Below, in pieces: positions 32,746 through 43,633 of a stretch of DNA of 64,000 nt. Each line of letters opens with the position of its first letter. Within the stretch, counting starts at the first letter, position 1. Source of the stretch: Sediminibacter sp. Hel_I_10 (GTDB lineage: Bacteria > Bacteroidota > Bacteroidia > Flavobacteriales > Flavobacteriaceae); assembly GCF_000688335.1 (NCBI RefSeq), contig NZ_JHZX01000001.1, positions 3,596,001 through 3,660,000 on the forward strand, written 5' to 3'. The position numbers and the translations under genes were made by a program. The notes below the pieces were generated by a model, which searched no databases, was not told the origin of the DNA, and saw only the letters and a list, made by a program, of their open reading frames with translations.

Positions 32746-34368
32746 ATGAAAAAGATTCAAGGTCAAATCGTAGACATTAACAACCAACGCATATTTAAAG
32801 GAGAACTGACCATTTCCGAAGAAAAAATCGTCGCTATTACAGAAAAGGAGCATGATGTAGACACCTTTATCATCCCTGGTTTTATAGATGCGCACATCCA
32901 TATTGAAAGTTCAATGTTGGTGCCAAGTGAGTTTGCGAAAATTGCAGTGAATCACGGTACTGTGGCTACGGTTTCAGATCCTCATGAAATTGCCAATGTT
33001 TTAGGGGTTGAAGGCGTACGCTTTATGATTGAAAACGGAAAGCAAGTCCCTTTAAAATTCAATTTTGGAGCGCCATCTTGCGTACCTGCAACCTCTTATG
33101 AATCTGCCGGTGCGGTTATAGACGCTGAAGGCATTAAAGCCTTATTGGCAGACCCAGAAATCAAATATTTAGCCGAAATGATGAACTACCCTGGGGTGTT
33201 GTTTGATGACCCTGAGGTTCTTAAAAAAATAGCATGGGCAAAACACTACAACAAACCTGTAGATGGCCATGCGCCTGGCGTGTTGGGTGATGATATTACC
33301 AAATACATCAATGCGGGCATCTCTACAGATCATGAATGTTTTACCTACAAGGAAGGCCTAGAAAAACTTCAGAAAGGGATGAAAGTACTCATTAGAGAGG
33401 GAAGTGCCGCCAAGAATTTTGAAGCCTTAATTGATCTGCTGCCAGAATATTATAAAAACATGATGTTTTGCAGTGATGATAAGCATCCCGACGATTTGGT
33501 ATTAGGGCACATCAACCAGCTATGTGCTAGGGCAGTGGCTAAGGGGATTGATGTTTTTAAGATTCTGCAAGTGGCCTGTTTAAACCCAATAGCCCATTAT
33601 GGTCTTGATGTAGGGCATTTGAGGGAAGGTGATCCGGCAGATTTCATCATTGTCAAAGACTTAAAACAATTTGAGGTATTGCAAACCTACATTAACGGAG
33701 AATTGGTAAGTGACAATGGTAGGTCCTTAGTAACATCAGTCCCATTTGAAAACCTTAACAATTTTAAAACAGACTTAAAAAAGGAAATAGATTTTAAAAT
33801 TTCCGCAGAACATAAAAACATAAGAGTTATTGAGGCTTTAGAAGGACAGTTGGTAACTAGCGAACTGGTTTTAGAAGCGACCATTAAAGAGGGGTATCTG
33901 GTTTCTAATACCGCTACCGACATCTTAAAGATGGCTGTCGTCAACCGTTATCAAAACAAAGCGCCTGCTGTGGCTTTTATTAAAAATTTCGGTTTAAAAG
34001 AGGGTGCCATTGCCTCTTCAGTGGCTCACGACTCGCATAATATTATTGTGGTGGGCACGTCTGACGCGATGATCTGCAAGGCTGTTAATCGCATCATTGA
34101 ACATCAAGGAGGTATTTGTGCTGTAAGGCCTACCAAGCAAAAAAGCCTGGCGCTTCCTGTAGCCGGGATCATGAGTGATTTAGATGGGCACACAGTTGGC
34201 AAACACTATGCGCAATTAGACCAAATGGCTAAAGACATGGGGAGCACTTTAAAAGCGCCGTTTATGACCTTATCTTTTATGGCGTTACTCGTGATTCCTG
34301 CTTTGAAATTAAGTGATAAAGGCCTGTTTAATGGTAAGGAATTTAGATTTACACCGCTTCAGGTTTAA
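32746..34368 (+). CDS. ade: Adenine deaminase
   Basis: The 540-residue Ade family amidohydrolase converts adenine to hypoxanthine. Metal motifs are DAHIHIESS near residue 47, [12 protein letters not shown], and CSDDKHPDD; the C-terminal family-specific domain has [18 protein letters not shown]. The length fits. It has no signal peptide and sits alone after tilS with its own small leader. Confidence 0.94.
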   Translation: MKKIQGQIVDINNQRIFKGELTISEEKIVAITEKEHDVDTFIIPGFIDAHIHIESSMLVPSEFAKIAVNHGTVATVSDPHEIANVLGVEGVRFMIENGKQVPLKFNFGAPSCVPATSYESAGAVIDAEGIKALLADPEIKYLAEMMNYPGVLFDDPEVLKKIAWAKHYNKPVDGHAPGVLGDDITKYINAGISTDHECFTYKEGLEKLQKGMKVLIREGSAAKNFEALIDLLPEYYKNMMFCSDDKHPDDLVLGHINQLCARAVAKGIDVFKILQVACLNPIAHYGLDVGHLREGDPADFIIVKDLKQFEVLQTYINGELVSDNGRSLVTSVPFENLNNFKTDLKKEIDFKISAEHKNIRVIEALEGQLVTSELVLEATIKEGYLVSNTATDILKMAVVNRYQNKAPAVAFIKNFGLKEGAIASSVAHDSHNIIVVGTSDAMICKAVNRIIEHQGGICAVRPTKQKSLALPVAGIMSDLDGHTVGKHYAQLDQMAKDMGSTLKAPFMTLSFMALLVIPALKLSDKGLFNGKEFRFTPLQV

Positions 34369-34455
34369 AAAAAGTATCATGATATTAGCGTCTCAAATCC
34401 CATCCGATTAAAAATCAAACTAACAATCGTTACCTTTATAGTTTTAAAATAGCTT

Positions 34456-36327
34456 ATGAAAACAATTTACTTTTACGTATTCGCTGTAATCTTTACATTA
34501 CATCCCGTATTTGCTCAAGATGCGGTCACCCAACAAACAGAAACTTATAATGTTGAAGACCACTACACCAAGCAGGAGGTCATGATTACAATGCGGGATG
34601 GCATCAAGCTCCACACCACAATTTATTCGCCCAAAGACAGGTCGCAAACTTACCCAATGCTCATGATGCGAACGCCTTATAGCTGCAAGCCTTATGGTGA
34701 AGGTGAGTTTAAGGAAAACATAGGTCCTAATCGCTATTTAATGAAAGAAGGCAATATCATGGTCTATCAAGATGTGCGTGGCCGATGGAATAGTGAAGGG
34801 GTTTATGATAATATGAGAGCATTTATTCCCAATAAAAAAGGAAAACAATTTGATGAGGCCAGTGATACTTACGATACTATTGAATGGTTAGTCAATAACG
34901 TTGAAAATAATAACGGCAAGGTAGGGACTTGGGGAATTTCGTACCCAGGGTTTTATGCCACTTATTCAGTTTTATCAGGTCATCCTGCGCTTAAGGCAGC
35001 ATCTCCGCAAGCTTGTATAGGCGATTTCTTTTTTGATGATTTTATCCACAATGGCGCATTTTTACTGAGTTATTGGAGAGCAACTTCTGTTTTTGGATAT
35101 ATGAAAGAGACCCCTGTGAAAGAGGCTTGGTATCAATTTCCGGAGATAACTACCGAAGATCAATATCAATTTTTCTTAGATGCGGGTCCGTTAAGTAATT
35201 TAAACAGTTATTATGGTGATGAGAATGTGTTTTGGAATCAAATTAAAGCACATCCCAATTATGATGAATTTTGGCAAAGTCGTGGTATCATCCAGCACTT
35301 AAAAAAGGTAAAACCTGCAACCATGATTGTTGGCGGATTGTTTGATGCAGAGGATTTATATGGTCCGTTTTCAACCTATAAAAGCATTGAAGCGAATAGT
35401 AATAACTCTAATATCGTCGTCTTCGGCCCTTGGAGTCATGGCGATTGGGCTAGAACGTCTGACCGACAAGTGATTGGAAACATGTATTTTGGAGACAGTA
35501 TTTCTGATAGTTTTCAAAAGAACATAGAGACCAAATTCTTTAACCATTTTCTAAAAGGTGATACTAAGGAAGCGCTAGACTTGCCAGAAGCCCAAATGTT
35601 TGATACCGGTAAAAAAGAATGGGTAAGTTTTGAAACATGGCCTCCAAAAAACGCTAGTAAAGAAAGTTACTTCATGCAGCCTTATCAAAAATTGACCAAG
35701 CAGGCCAACCGCATGATCGCCACATCAGACTTTGTGAGTGATCCTAAAAAGCCAGTGCCGTATTCCGAAGATGTTAAAATGGTGTTTACGCCAAGAAAGT
35801 TTATGACAGATGATCAACGTTTTGCCGCCAGACGCCCAGACGTCTTGGTCTTTGAAACCGAGATTTTAGAGAACGAGATCACCTTAGCTGGAGAGATTAT
35901 GGCCAAGCTAAACGTGGCAACCACCGGCACTGCTGCCGATTGGATTGTGAAGGTGATTGATGTTTTTCCTGGTGATACCGAAAATACGGCAGATGTGCAA
36001 GATCATCTCAAACTAAGCAATTACCACATGATGGTGCGCAGCGAAGTCATGCGAGGGCGCTTTAGAAACAATATGAGTGCTCCAGAGCCTTTTGTGCCCA
36101 ATCAAAAAACGGCAGTGAACATCAAATTACAGGATGTATGTCACACCTTTAAAAAAGGACACAAAATTCAGATACAAATACAAAGTACCTTTTTTCCTTA
36201 TATAGATGTGAATCCACAAACCTATGTAGACAATATCTTCGAAGCAAAAGCAGAAGATTTTAAAACCCAGACTCATAAAGTGTATAATGATTCTTCTATT
36301 GAGTTTTCAGTTTTAAAAACCAATTAA
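34456..36327 (+). CDS. Exported CocE/NonD family hydrolase (X-Pro dipeptidyl-peptidase S15 type)
   Basis: A signal peptide (FYVFAVIFTLHPVFAQ) precedes an alpha/beta hydrolase with MRDGIKLHTTIYSP, the nucleophile motif GISYPG, and a C-terminal jelly-roll domain (residues ~380-620) typical of the cocaine esterase/glutaryl-acylase/X-Pro peptidase group. The 623-residue length is normal. Likely periplasmic activity is on acyl esters, amides or proline peptides; the exact substrate cannot be read. Confidence 0.88.
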   Translation: MKTIYFYVFAVIFTLHPVFAQDAVTQQTETYNVEDHYTKQEVMITMRDGIKLHTTIYSPKDRSQTYPMLMMRTPYSCKPYGEGEFKENIGPNRYLMKEGNIMVYQDVRGRWNSEGVYDNMRAFIPNKKGKQFDEASDTYDTIEWLVNNVENNNGKVGTWGISYPGFYATYSVLSGHPALKAASPQACIGDFFFDDFIHNGAFLLSYWRATSVFGYMKETPVKEAWYQFPEITTEDQYQFFLDAGPLSNLNSYYGDENVFWNQIKAHPNYDEFWQSRGIIQHLKKVKPATMIVGGLFDAEDLYGPFSTYKSIEANSNNSNIVVFGPWSHGDWARTSDRQVIGNMYFGDSISDSFQKNIETKFFNHFLKGDTKEALDLPEAQMFDTGKKEWVSFETWPPKNASKESYFMQPYQKLTKQANRMIATSDFVSDPKKPVPYSEDVKMVFTPRKFMTDDQRFAARRPDVLVFETEILENEITLAGEIMAKLNVATTGTAADWIVKVIDVFPGDTENTADVQDHLKLSNYHMMVRSEVMRGRFRNNMSAPEPFVPNQKTAVNIKLQDVCHTFKKGHKIQIQIQSTFFPYIDVNPQTYVDNIFEAKAEDFKTQTHKVYNDSSIEFSVLKTN

Positions 36328-36357
36328 AGCGCTGTCTAGAGACTCAAAAGAACATAG

Positions 36358-36401
36358 AACAAGAGGTTCAAACCACATTAAAAAAGCATTGACCTCTTGT
36401 T
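36358..36401. other. Long-loop hairpin between two hydrolase genes
   Basis: AACAAGAGGT (36358-36367) pairs with ACCTCTTGTT (36392-36401) with a 24-base A-rich loop. There is no T-run, so termination is uncertain. Confidence 0.4.
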
Positions 36402-36437
36402 GCCAACTAGTGCCACAGCCAACCGATACATGAACCA

Positions 36438-37415
36438 ATGCCAATTTTAGAACCCACCTACAAACCACCGTTCCAATTTAAAAACGGCTTTATGGCCACC
36501 GTGTACTCGGGTTTGGTTAGAAAAGTAAACTTAAAACAGGAGCGAGAACGCATTGAGACACGTGATAAAGATTTTCTCGATTTAGATTGGAGCTTCGCCT
36601 CAAAACCATCTCATAGCGTCATTATCTTATTGCATGGTTTAGAAGGGCATGCACAGCGCCCATACGTAACCGGTGTGGCTAAATTGTTCAACCAAAACGG
36701 GATTGATGCGGTTTGTGTCAATTTTAGAGGCTGTAGTGGTGAAGATAATAGGTTTTATAGAAGTTACCATTCTGGAGCTACCGATGATTTGGATGATGTG
36801 GTACAGCATTGCATTCAGCAAAAAGGCTACGCCAACATCTATATAAAAGGCGTGAGTCTCGGCGGAAATATCACACTCAAATACTTGGGCGAGGGCAGGG
36901 CAGTGCCCAAAGAAATCAAGGCTGCGATTGCCGTATCAGTACCTGTGTTTTTGGATGGTTCTGCCAGCGAATTGCATAAAATGAAAAATAGGGCTTTTGC
37001 CACTCGTTTTAGAAAACACCTTTTAGATAAACTCAGGGTTAAAATGAAGCATTTTCCTGAAAAACTAAATGAAAAAGCGATTGCTTCAATTAAAACATTA
37101 AGAGAATTTGATGAGTTTTATACGGCAAAAGCCCATGGTTTTAAGGATGCAGCAGATTATTACGAGCAATCGAGCAGCTTACAATTCTTAAAAAATATTG
37201 AAGTGCCTACCTTAATAATTAATGCACTCAATGACTCCTTTTTGTCTTCAGAATGTTACCCTGTAAAAGCGGCAAAACACAATGACAATCTATATTTAGA
37301 AATGCCTAAATATGGGGGGCATGTTGGGTTTATTCAGATGAATAATATTTACTACAACGAAAAGCGAGCTTGGGAATTTGTAAATACCCATAAAAATAGT
37401 TTCTTAGTAGAATAG
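36438..37415 (+). CDS. YheT-family alpha/beta hydrolase
   Basis: The 325 residues match the YheT/ABHD1-3 group: VILLHGLEGHAQRPY, VNFRGCSGEDNRFYRSYHSG, nucleophile GVSLGGN and the late histidine in GGHVGF. The family hydrolyses acyl esters; the substrate is unknown. It is cytosolic. The start is ATG at 36438. The large repeat gene follows after 12 bases. Confidence 0.9.
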   Translation: MPILEPTYKPPFQFKNGFMATVYSGLVRKVNLKQERERIETRDKDFLDLDWSFASKPSHSVIILLHGLEGHAQRPYVTGVAKLFNQNGIDAVCVNFRGCSGEDNRFYRSYHSGATDDLDDVVQHCIQQKGYANIYIKGVSLGGNITLKYLGEGRAVPKEIKAAIAVSVPVFLDGSASELHKMKNRAFATRFRKHLLDKLRVKMKHFPEKLNEKAIASIKTLREFDEFYTAKAHGFKDAADYYEQSSSLQFLKNIEVPTLIINALNDSFLSSECYPVKAAKHNDNLYLEMPKYGGHVGFIQMNNIYYNEKRAWEFVNTHKNSFLVE

Positions 37416-37427
37416 AAAATTTGATAT

Positions 37428-40400
37428 ATGAAAAATTTATACGTAGCGCTAGTTTTTGTTTTTGGATTGCAGTTTTCTTTTGGGCAGATTGGGTTTGAGG
37501 AAAATGTTATTACCGGTCCTTCAAACTCCGTTGCTTCGCCATATTCGGTTTTTACAGCTGATTTAGATGGTGATGGAGACATGGATTTATTGTCAGCTTC
37601 GGCAGATGACGATAAAATTGCGTGGTATGAAAATATTGACGGACAAGGCAATTTTAGTTCTCAAAAAATAATTACTACAAATGCTGATAGTGCACGATCG
37701 GTTTTTGCGGTAGACATCGATAATGATGGTGATGTTGATGTGCTTTCAGCTTCTTTATCAGATGACAAAATAGCATGGTATGAAAATACAGATGGACTTG
37801 GTAGTTTTGGATCACAACAAATAATTAGTACTAATGCAAATTTTGCAATATCAGTTTTTGCCGCAGATCTTGATAGTGATGGAGACATAGATGTGCTTTC
37901 TGCCTCTAGAGAAGACGATAAAATTGCATGGTATGAAAATATTGATGGACAAGGGACATTTGGTTCGCAACAAATTATATCTCTTAATGCAAATGGTGCT
38001 GAAAGTGTATATGCAATAGATATTGACAATGATGGAGACATAGATGTAATTTCTTCATCTGTATATGATGATAAAATAGCGTGGTATGAGAACATTGATG
38101 GATTAGGTTCTTTTAGTTCAGAAAATATTATATCTACGACGATTAATGGTGCACGAATAATTTCTGCCGATTTAGACGGTGACAATGATAATGATGTGGT
38201 TTTTGCATCAGAATTTGATGACACCGTTGGTTGGTTTGAAAATTTAGATGGATTGGGTGATTTTGGCACGCAACAAAATATTGCCACTAATATTGATGGA
38301 GCTAAATCTGTTTTTGCCATTGATATTGATAACGACGGAGATATTGACGTTCTATCTTCATCAGAAACAGAGAATAAAATTGTGTTATATAAAAACACCA
38401 ATGGATTAGGTAATTTTGGAGGAGAACAGGTTATTACAGATCAAGCAAATGAAGCACAATTTGTTTTTGCTGAAGATTTAGATAATGATAATGATAATGA
38501 TGTTATTTCTGTTTCTAGAGAAGATGATAAAATTGCATGGTATAAAAATTTAGATGGAGAGGGCAGTTTCTCACAACAGGTTTTGATTGTGTCAAATATA
38601 TCAGGTCCATGGTCGATGCAATCAGTTGATATTGATGGTGATGGAGATATAGATGTGATTTCATCTTCCTATGGTGATGGTAAGATTGCGTGGTTTGAAA
38701 ACCTTAACGGCTTAGGAGAATTTAGCGCTCAAAATGTTGTAGCTATAGTGTCTGCTCCAGTAGGTTTTGGTAGTGCAGGATCAGTATTTAGTGCAGACTT
38801 AGATTCTGATGGCGATATGGATATATTCTGTTCTATTAATGCTGATAATAAAATTGTATGGTACGAAAACACCAACGGTCAAGGCGAATTTTCAACAGAA
38901 CAAATAATTTCAAATAGTGTACAAAATCCCGGAGCTATTATTGGTGTAGACATAGATTTAGATGGTGATATAGATGTTGTTTTAGCATCATCATTTAATA
39001 TTGCATGGTATGAAAATATTGATGGGCAAGGTACATTTGGTACTGAACAAATTATTGCAACTGATGTAAACGGTCCTACATCAATTAAAGCAAAAGATTT
39101 AGATGGAGATGGTGATTTTGATGTGTTAGCATCATCTTACGGTGATAGTAAAATTATTTGGTATGAAAATATTAGTGGACAGGGTGATTTTGGTAGTCAA
39201 CAGATTATAACTACTAATGCAATTAGTCCAGAATCAGTATTTGCAGAAGATATTGATGGTGATGGCGACTTTGATGTCCTTTCGGCTTCTCGTAATGATG
39301 ATAAAATAGCCTGGTATGAAAACACAGATGGTTTAGGTGATTTTGGTCCAGAACAAATTATTACCACTAATGCAGATGAAGCTAGTTCAGTCTATGCAGA
39401 AGATATTGATAATGATGGTGATAAAGATGTTGTTTCTGCTTCACGAAATGATGATAAAATAGCTTGGTATGAAAATACAGATGGTTTAGGTTCATTTGGT
39501 TCTGAGCAGATTATTTCATTTAACGCAGAAGGTGCCAAAGTGGTCAATCTCAATGATATTGATAATGATGGAGACATTGATGTAATTTCGGCATCAACAT
39601 TTGATGATAAAATAGCCTGGTTTAAAAACTTAGGTGTTTTAGGAAATGAAATCAATGGAACTGTTACATACAATTATGGTTCTGCTAATTTTTCTATTTC
39701 TAATGTATTGGTCAATGCGACTAACATAAGTGATAGTTTCTCTACCTTCTCTCAACAAGATGGTACTTATCAGATAGCGGTAAATCAAGGTGATTTCACA
39801 AGTGTTGTTTTAAATTTACCTTCATATATGAGCTTTACACCTGCTTCCCAACAATCATTTTTTGCAGAAATTGGAGATACAGATACTATAGACTTTAGTG
39901 TAGGGCAATTAATAGAAGTAAATGACCTAAATATCGCAATCTACCCAGCAATAAACGAACCCAGACCAGGATTCGACACAACACATCAATTAGTTTACAA
40001 TAACGTTGGTACAACTCAACTAAGTGGTTCGATTTCTTTTGAGTTTGACGATTCTAAACTACAATTCCTAACGTCTAGTGAAACGATTACGTCGCAATCT
40101 GCAAGCACTTTAAATTTCGATTTTACAGACTTAAACCCTTTCGAAACGAGAATTATAGATTTAGATTTTAACGTATTTGCACCACCAACAACAAGCATTA
40201 ATGATATTTTAATGTCTACGGCAACCATAAATCCCTTATCAGGAGACGAAACTGAAGATGATAATACCTTTACTATAGAGCAAACCGTCATAGGTTCTTA
40301 TGACCCGAACGATATCCAATGCCTGGAAGGAGAACAAATTCTTTTGGAAGATGCAGATAAATACTTGCATTATTTAATTCGTTTTCAAAATACAGGAACG

Positions 40401-40973
40401 GCCAGTGCAATCAATGTACGAGTTGAAAATAGTTTAGACAATAAGCTAGATTGGACGACCATGCAGCTAGAAACCATGAGTCATGAAGGTAGAGTAGAGA
40501 TCTTAAACGGAAGTGAAGTGAGTTTTGTTTTTAATAATATCAATCTGCCTGATAGCAATAATGATGAGCCAAATTCTCACGGTTTTATTGCTTACAAGAT
40601 TAAGCCCAATGCCGATGTGGTTTTAGGAGATATTTTTTATAATACTGCAGATATCTATTTTGATTTTAATCCTCCAATCATTACCAATACGGCAACAACC
40701 GAAATCGTAGAAACCTTATCTTTGACTAACGTCAATACTCATAGTTTTAATGTGTTTCCAAATCCTGCGCAATCAGATTTGACCGTTAAGGGAAATCGAA
40801 GCATCAACCATGTCACTATTGTTGATGTTAACGGGCGATTACTTAAATCTATTAAGCGCAGCGGTTTGACCTCTAGTACTATCATCAATGTAGAAGATTT
40901 AAATAGTGGTATTTACTTTCTAAATATTGAATCTGAATCAACTAAGCAAGTCGTTAAATTTGTAAAAAACTAA
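37428..40973 (+). CDS. Secreted FG-GAP/VCBS repeat protein with T9SS sorting domain
   Basis: The 1181-residue protein has a signal peptide (ALVFVFGLQFSFGQ), then about 13-14 tandem ~51-residue units of the form DDKIAWYENxDGLGxF plus a Ca-binding-like DIDNDGDIDV (residues ~25-740). Next come a carboxypeptidase-like domain (~745-820) and a DUF11/DUF7619-like region ending DIYFDFNPPIIT. Last is a type A T9SS domain with VFPNPAQSDLTVKG and GIYFLNIE ending KQVVKFVKN. The product should be secreted through T9SS and may be surface-anchored. The repeats are likely a beta-propeller for adhesion or binding. Confidence 0.92.
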   Translation: MKNLYVALVFVFGLQFSFGQIGFEENVITGPSNSVASPYSVFTADLDGDGDMDLLSASADDDKIAWYENIDGQGNFSSQKIITTNADSARSVFAVDIDNDGDVDVLSASLSDDKIAWYENTDGLGSFGSQQIISTNANFAISVFAADLDSDGDIDVLSASREDDKIAWYENIDGQGTFGSQQIISLNANGAESVYAIDIDNDGDIDVISSSVYDDKIAWYENIDGLGSFSSENIISTTINGARIISADLDGDNDNDVVFASEFDDTVGWFENLDGLGDFGTQQNIATNIDGAKSVFAIDIDNDGDIDVLSSSETENKIVLYKNTNGLGNFGGEQVITDQANEAQFVFAEDLDNDNDNDVISVSREDDKIAWYKNLDGEGSFSQQVLIVSNISGPWSMQSVDIDGDGDIDVISSSYGDGKIAWFENLNGLGEFSAQNVVAIVSAPVGFGSAGSVFSADLDSDGDMDIFCSINADNKIVWYENTNGQGEFSTEQIISNSVQNPGAIIGVDIDLDGDIDVVLASSFNIAWYENIDGQGTFGTEQIIATDVNGPTSIKAKDLDGDGDFDVLASSYGDSKIIWYENISGQGDFGSQQIITTNAISPESVFAEDIDGDGDFDVLSASRNDDKIAWYENTDGLGDFGPEQIITTNADEASSVYAEDIDNDGDKDVVSASRNDDKIAWYENTDGLGSFGSEQIISFNAEGAKVVNLNDIDNDGDIDVISASTFDDKIAWFKNLGVLGNEINGTVTYNYGSANFSISNVLVNATNISDSFSTFSQQDGTYQIAVNQGDFTSVVLNLPSYMSFTPASQQSFFAEIGDTDTIDFSVGQLIEVNDLNIAIYPAINEPRPGFDTTHQLVYNNVGTTQLSGSISFEFDDSKLQFLTSSETITSQSASTLNFDFTDLNPFETRIIDLDFNVFAPPTTSINDILMSTATINPLSGDETEDDNTFTIEQTVIGSYDPNDIQCLEGEQILLEDADKYLHYLIRFQNTGTASAINVRVENSLDNKLDWTTMQLETMSHEGRVEILNGSEVSFVFNNINLPDSNNDEPNSHGFIAYKIKPNADVVLGDIFYNTADIYFDFNPPIITNTATTEIVETLSLTNVNTHSFNVFPNPAQSDLTVKGNRSINHVTIVDVNGRLLKSIKRSGLTSSTIINVEDLNSGIYFLNIESESTKQVVKFVKN

Positions 40974-41957
40974 ATGTCCAGCCTAAAAACCGCCATCATT
41001 TCAAACAAAAACGGTATGGAGCTCCATGTGTCCAATTTTGGAGCCACCATCTTGAGTTTAAAAGTACCTAATAAGCAAAACAGTTTGACCGAGGTTGTGG
41101 TGGGGCTGTCTTCGCCATTAGATTACGTTAAAAGCGATTATCTGGAAGACAACCGCTGTCTTGGGAGTTCCATTGGGCGCTATGCCGGCAGGATTTCTGG
41201 TGGCGGATTCTCGATAGACCACGTTTTTTATCCGCTTACGCAACGTCAAGACATACACCTTCATGGCGGATTTGATGGCTTTGATAAACGGTATTGGGAT
41301 TTTGATACGGTGGTTAGGGATGATAATCCAATGATGACCTTGTCTTATGAGAGTCCGCATTTGGAAGAAGGTTATCCCGGACATCTTAAAGCGAGTGTTA
41401 CCTATCAGCTTTTGGATAGCAATGCGCTCATCGTCACCTATCGTGCAGAAACAGATCGTACCACACCTGTTAATTTAACCAATCATGCCTATTTTAACCT
41501 TAACGGAAAAGGATCGGTACTGGGGCATCAGCTTCAAGTGCAAAGCGATCAGTTTCTTGAGGTGGATTCTCAAACGGTTCCTACAGGAAAGATCTTAACT
41601 TCTATAGATTCTGAAATGGATAGAAGCGTGCTTTCCAAATTAGGAAGAACCGACTTTAAGGGGTTTGACGATACGTTTATCTTAACGTCCCAACAGGACT
41701 GTGCAAGGCTCATATCCGAAGAAACAGGGATAGAAATGACGGTAGATACCAATCAGCCTGCCTTAGTTGTATTTACTCCAGAAACCTTTGGTAGCCTATC
41801 ATTTAAGGAAGGTTTGGTCTATTCCGCTTACCCGGCGATCTGTTTTGAAGCCCAAAACTATCCCGATGCGCCAAACCAAGATGCTTTTCCTTCGTCGTTA
41901 TTGGAGCCCGGTGACCGTTACGAAAACAAAACGACATTCTCTTTTAAAACGGTTTAA
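40974..41957 (+). CDS. galM: Galactose (aldose 1-epimerase) mutarotase
   Basis: This 327-residue enzyme interconverts alpha and beta anomers of galactose and related sugars. Motifs are the GRYAGRISGGGF N-terminal loop, LHGGFDGFDKRYW, the catalytic His in NLTNHAYFNLNG and the late Glu in ICFEAQNYPDAPN. The ATG directly abuts the stop of the T9SS protein with no gap. It has no signal peptide. Confidence 0.93.
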   Translation: MSSLKTAIISNKNGMELHVSNFGATILSLKVPNKQNSLTEVVVGLSSPLDYVKSDYLEDNRCLGSSIGRYAGRISGGGFSIDHVFYPLTQRQDIHLHGGFDGFDKRYWDFDTVVRDDNPMMTLSYESPHLEEGYPGHLKASVTYQLLDSNALIVTYRAETDRTTPVNLTNHAYFNLNGKGSVLGHQLQVQSDQFLEVDSQTVPTGKILTSIDSEMDRSVLSKLGRTDFKGFDDTFILTSQQDCARLISEETGIEMTVDTNQPALVVFTPETFGSLSFKEGLVYSAYPAICFEAQNYPDAPNQDAFPSSLLEPGDRYENKTTFSFKTV

Positions 41958-43427
41958 TTAGGTTCGCAATGCTTCTGGGAATCCCTCTACGGCAATTCCC
42001 CAAAGTTCAGGAAGCACAAAATACACAAAGAGTGTTAATATGATGATGGATATGATGTTCATCACCAGGCCTTTGCTCACCATATCTGGAATTCGTAAAT
42101 ACCCTGAGCCAAAAACAACGGCATTTGGTGGTGTGGCCACAGGTAGCATAAATGCGCAAGAGGCCGCGACTGCAGCGCCAACCATAAGCACAAAGGGGTG
42201 TAAGTCTACTGTTATGGCCATTGGTGCCAAAACGGGCAATAACATGGCTGTGGTGGCGAGATTTGACGTGATTTCGGTTAAAAAGTTAACGGCAGCAATC
42301 AATAAGAAAATAAGTAGAATGGTGGTTACGCCAGCAAAACTGGTCATCTGGCCTCCAATCCAAGCGGCCAATCCGCTGGTCTCAAATCCTTGAGCCAAAG
42401 CCATACCGCCGCCAAATAGTAAGATGATGCCCCAAGGGAGTTTCACGGCTTCTTCCCAATTGATAAGTCGTTCGGTTTTGTCCTTTGAAGGAATTAAAAA
42501 TAAAACAATCGCAAAAAACAGGGCGATAATCGTATCATCTAATGCGGGCAAGAACCCTTGCAGCAAAAAAGACCGGGTGATCCAGCAAAACGCAGTAACC
42601 CCAAACACAAGGGAGACCATTTTTTCTTCATAACTTATTTTTCCTAAGGTTTTCAGTAACCGTTTGATTTCTTGTTTGCCACCAGGAAACTCGGTTTGTT
42701 CAAATTTAAAAGCAAAACGTGTGAGGTATTTCCAGCAGATAAATAAGAGCACGATAGAGATTGGGAACCCAAACATGAACCATTGCAGAAAGGTAATTTC
42801 GTAGTTGTAAATATCAGAAACCACACCGGCTAACACTAAATTTGGTGGGGTTCCTATTAAGGTCCCTAAGCCGCCAATAGAGGCGCTGTAGGCGATGGCG
42901 AGCATGAGTGCTTTCCCGAAAACTTGATTTTCATCAGCCTTGGTGTTGGGGTTATCTTTGAGCTGCTTGATAATGGCCACGCCAATAGGTAGCATCATCA
43001 CAGAGGTAGCGGTATTTGAGATCCACATAGATAAAAAGGCAGTGGCTACCATAAACCCTAAAATAATTTTACGCACATCACTACCAATAATATTGATGAT
43101 GTTAAGGGCAATACGTCGGTGTAGGTTCCATTTCTCAATAGAAATGGCAATGATAAAGCCCCCGAGATAAAGAAAGACGTACTTGTGGCCAAATGCACTT
43201 GTGGTTGTAGACAGGTCTAAAGCTCCAGATAATGGGAACAGTACAATGGGAAGCAATGCGGTAATGGCAATGGGGATGGCCTCGGTGATCCACCAGACGG
43301 CAATCCATGCAGTAGATGCTAAAACGGCATTGGCTTGGGGCGATAGCCCTTCGGGTCTAAAAAAGCTTAAAATTAAAAAGAAAAGAATGGGCCCTAAAAT
43401 GAGACCGAGACGCTTGGTAAAATTCAT
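41958..43427 (-). CDS. DASS (SLC13) sodium/dicarboxylate symporter family protein
   Basis: The 489 residues form about 11-12 membrane helices. SWISNTATSVMMLPIGVAI is the first SNT motif, and ITSNLATTAMLLPV is the second. CAFMLPVATPPNAVVFGSG is the family signature near the C-terminus. Members import di- and tricarboxylates or sulfate with Na+. It is transcribed convergently with galM, with no gap. Confidence 0.93.
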   Translation of the reverse strand: MNFTKRLGLILGPILFFLILSFFRPEGLSPQANAVLASTAWIAVWWITEAIPIAITALLPIVLFPLSGALDLSTTTSAFGHKYVFLYLGGFIIAISIEKWNLHRRIALNIINIIGSDVRKIILGFMVATAFLSMWISNTATSVMMLPIGVAIIKQLKDNPNTKADENQVFGKALMLAIAYSASIGGLGTLIGTPPNLVLAGVVSDIYNYEITFLQWFMFGFPISIVLLFICWKYLTRFAFKFEQTEFPGGKQEIKRLLKTLGKISYEEKMVSLVFGVTAFCWITRSFLLQGFLPALDDTIIALFFAIVLFLIPSKDKTERLINWEEAVKLPWGIILLFGGGMALAQGFETSGLAAWIGGQMTSFAGVTTILLIFLLIAAVNFLTEITSNLATTAMLLPVLAPMAITVDLHPFVLMVGAAVAASCAFMLPVATPPNAVVFGSGYLRIPDMVSKGLVMNIISIIILTLFVYFVLPELWGIAVEGFPEALRT

Positions 43428-43633
43428 TAGATCTTAGTTAGAAAAACGAAGATATATAAATTTTTAGTTCAATATTTTGTCAATTATTTAATTTCGGGAG
43501 AAAGGCTATTCGAAAGATGGCTTCCCTCAAATTCAAAAGTTTCATTAAAAGCAGCGGTGGCTGTTGCTTTTGTTTTCTATCTTTAGTCTTTAGATGTAAT
43601 TAGCGTCTATGAGCTTAACCTAAGTCTATCTTT

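Noticed and set aside
37661-38401. 246-codon antisense frame and a similar one at 39392-39673
   Set aside because: Both mirror the repeat units of the FG-GAP gene; low-complexity Ser/Leu translation, not real genes.
37554-39600. CRISPR-like periodic repeats
   Set aside because: The ~153-base period with coding constraint belongs to protein repeats; there are no short identical repeats with unique spacers.
43530-43585. Terminator after or before the DASS transporter
   Set aside because: The GC hairpin around 43552 is imperfect and lies upstream of the transporter, so it does not fit as its terminator.
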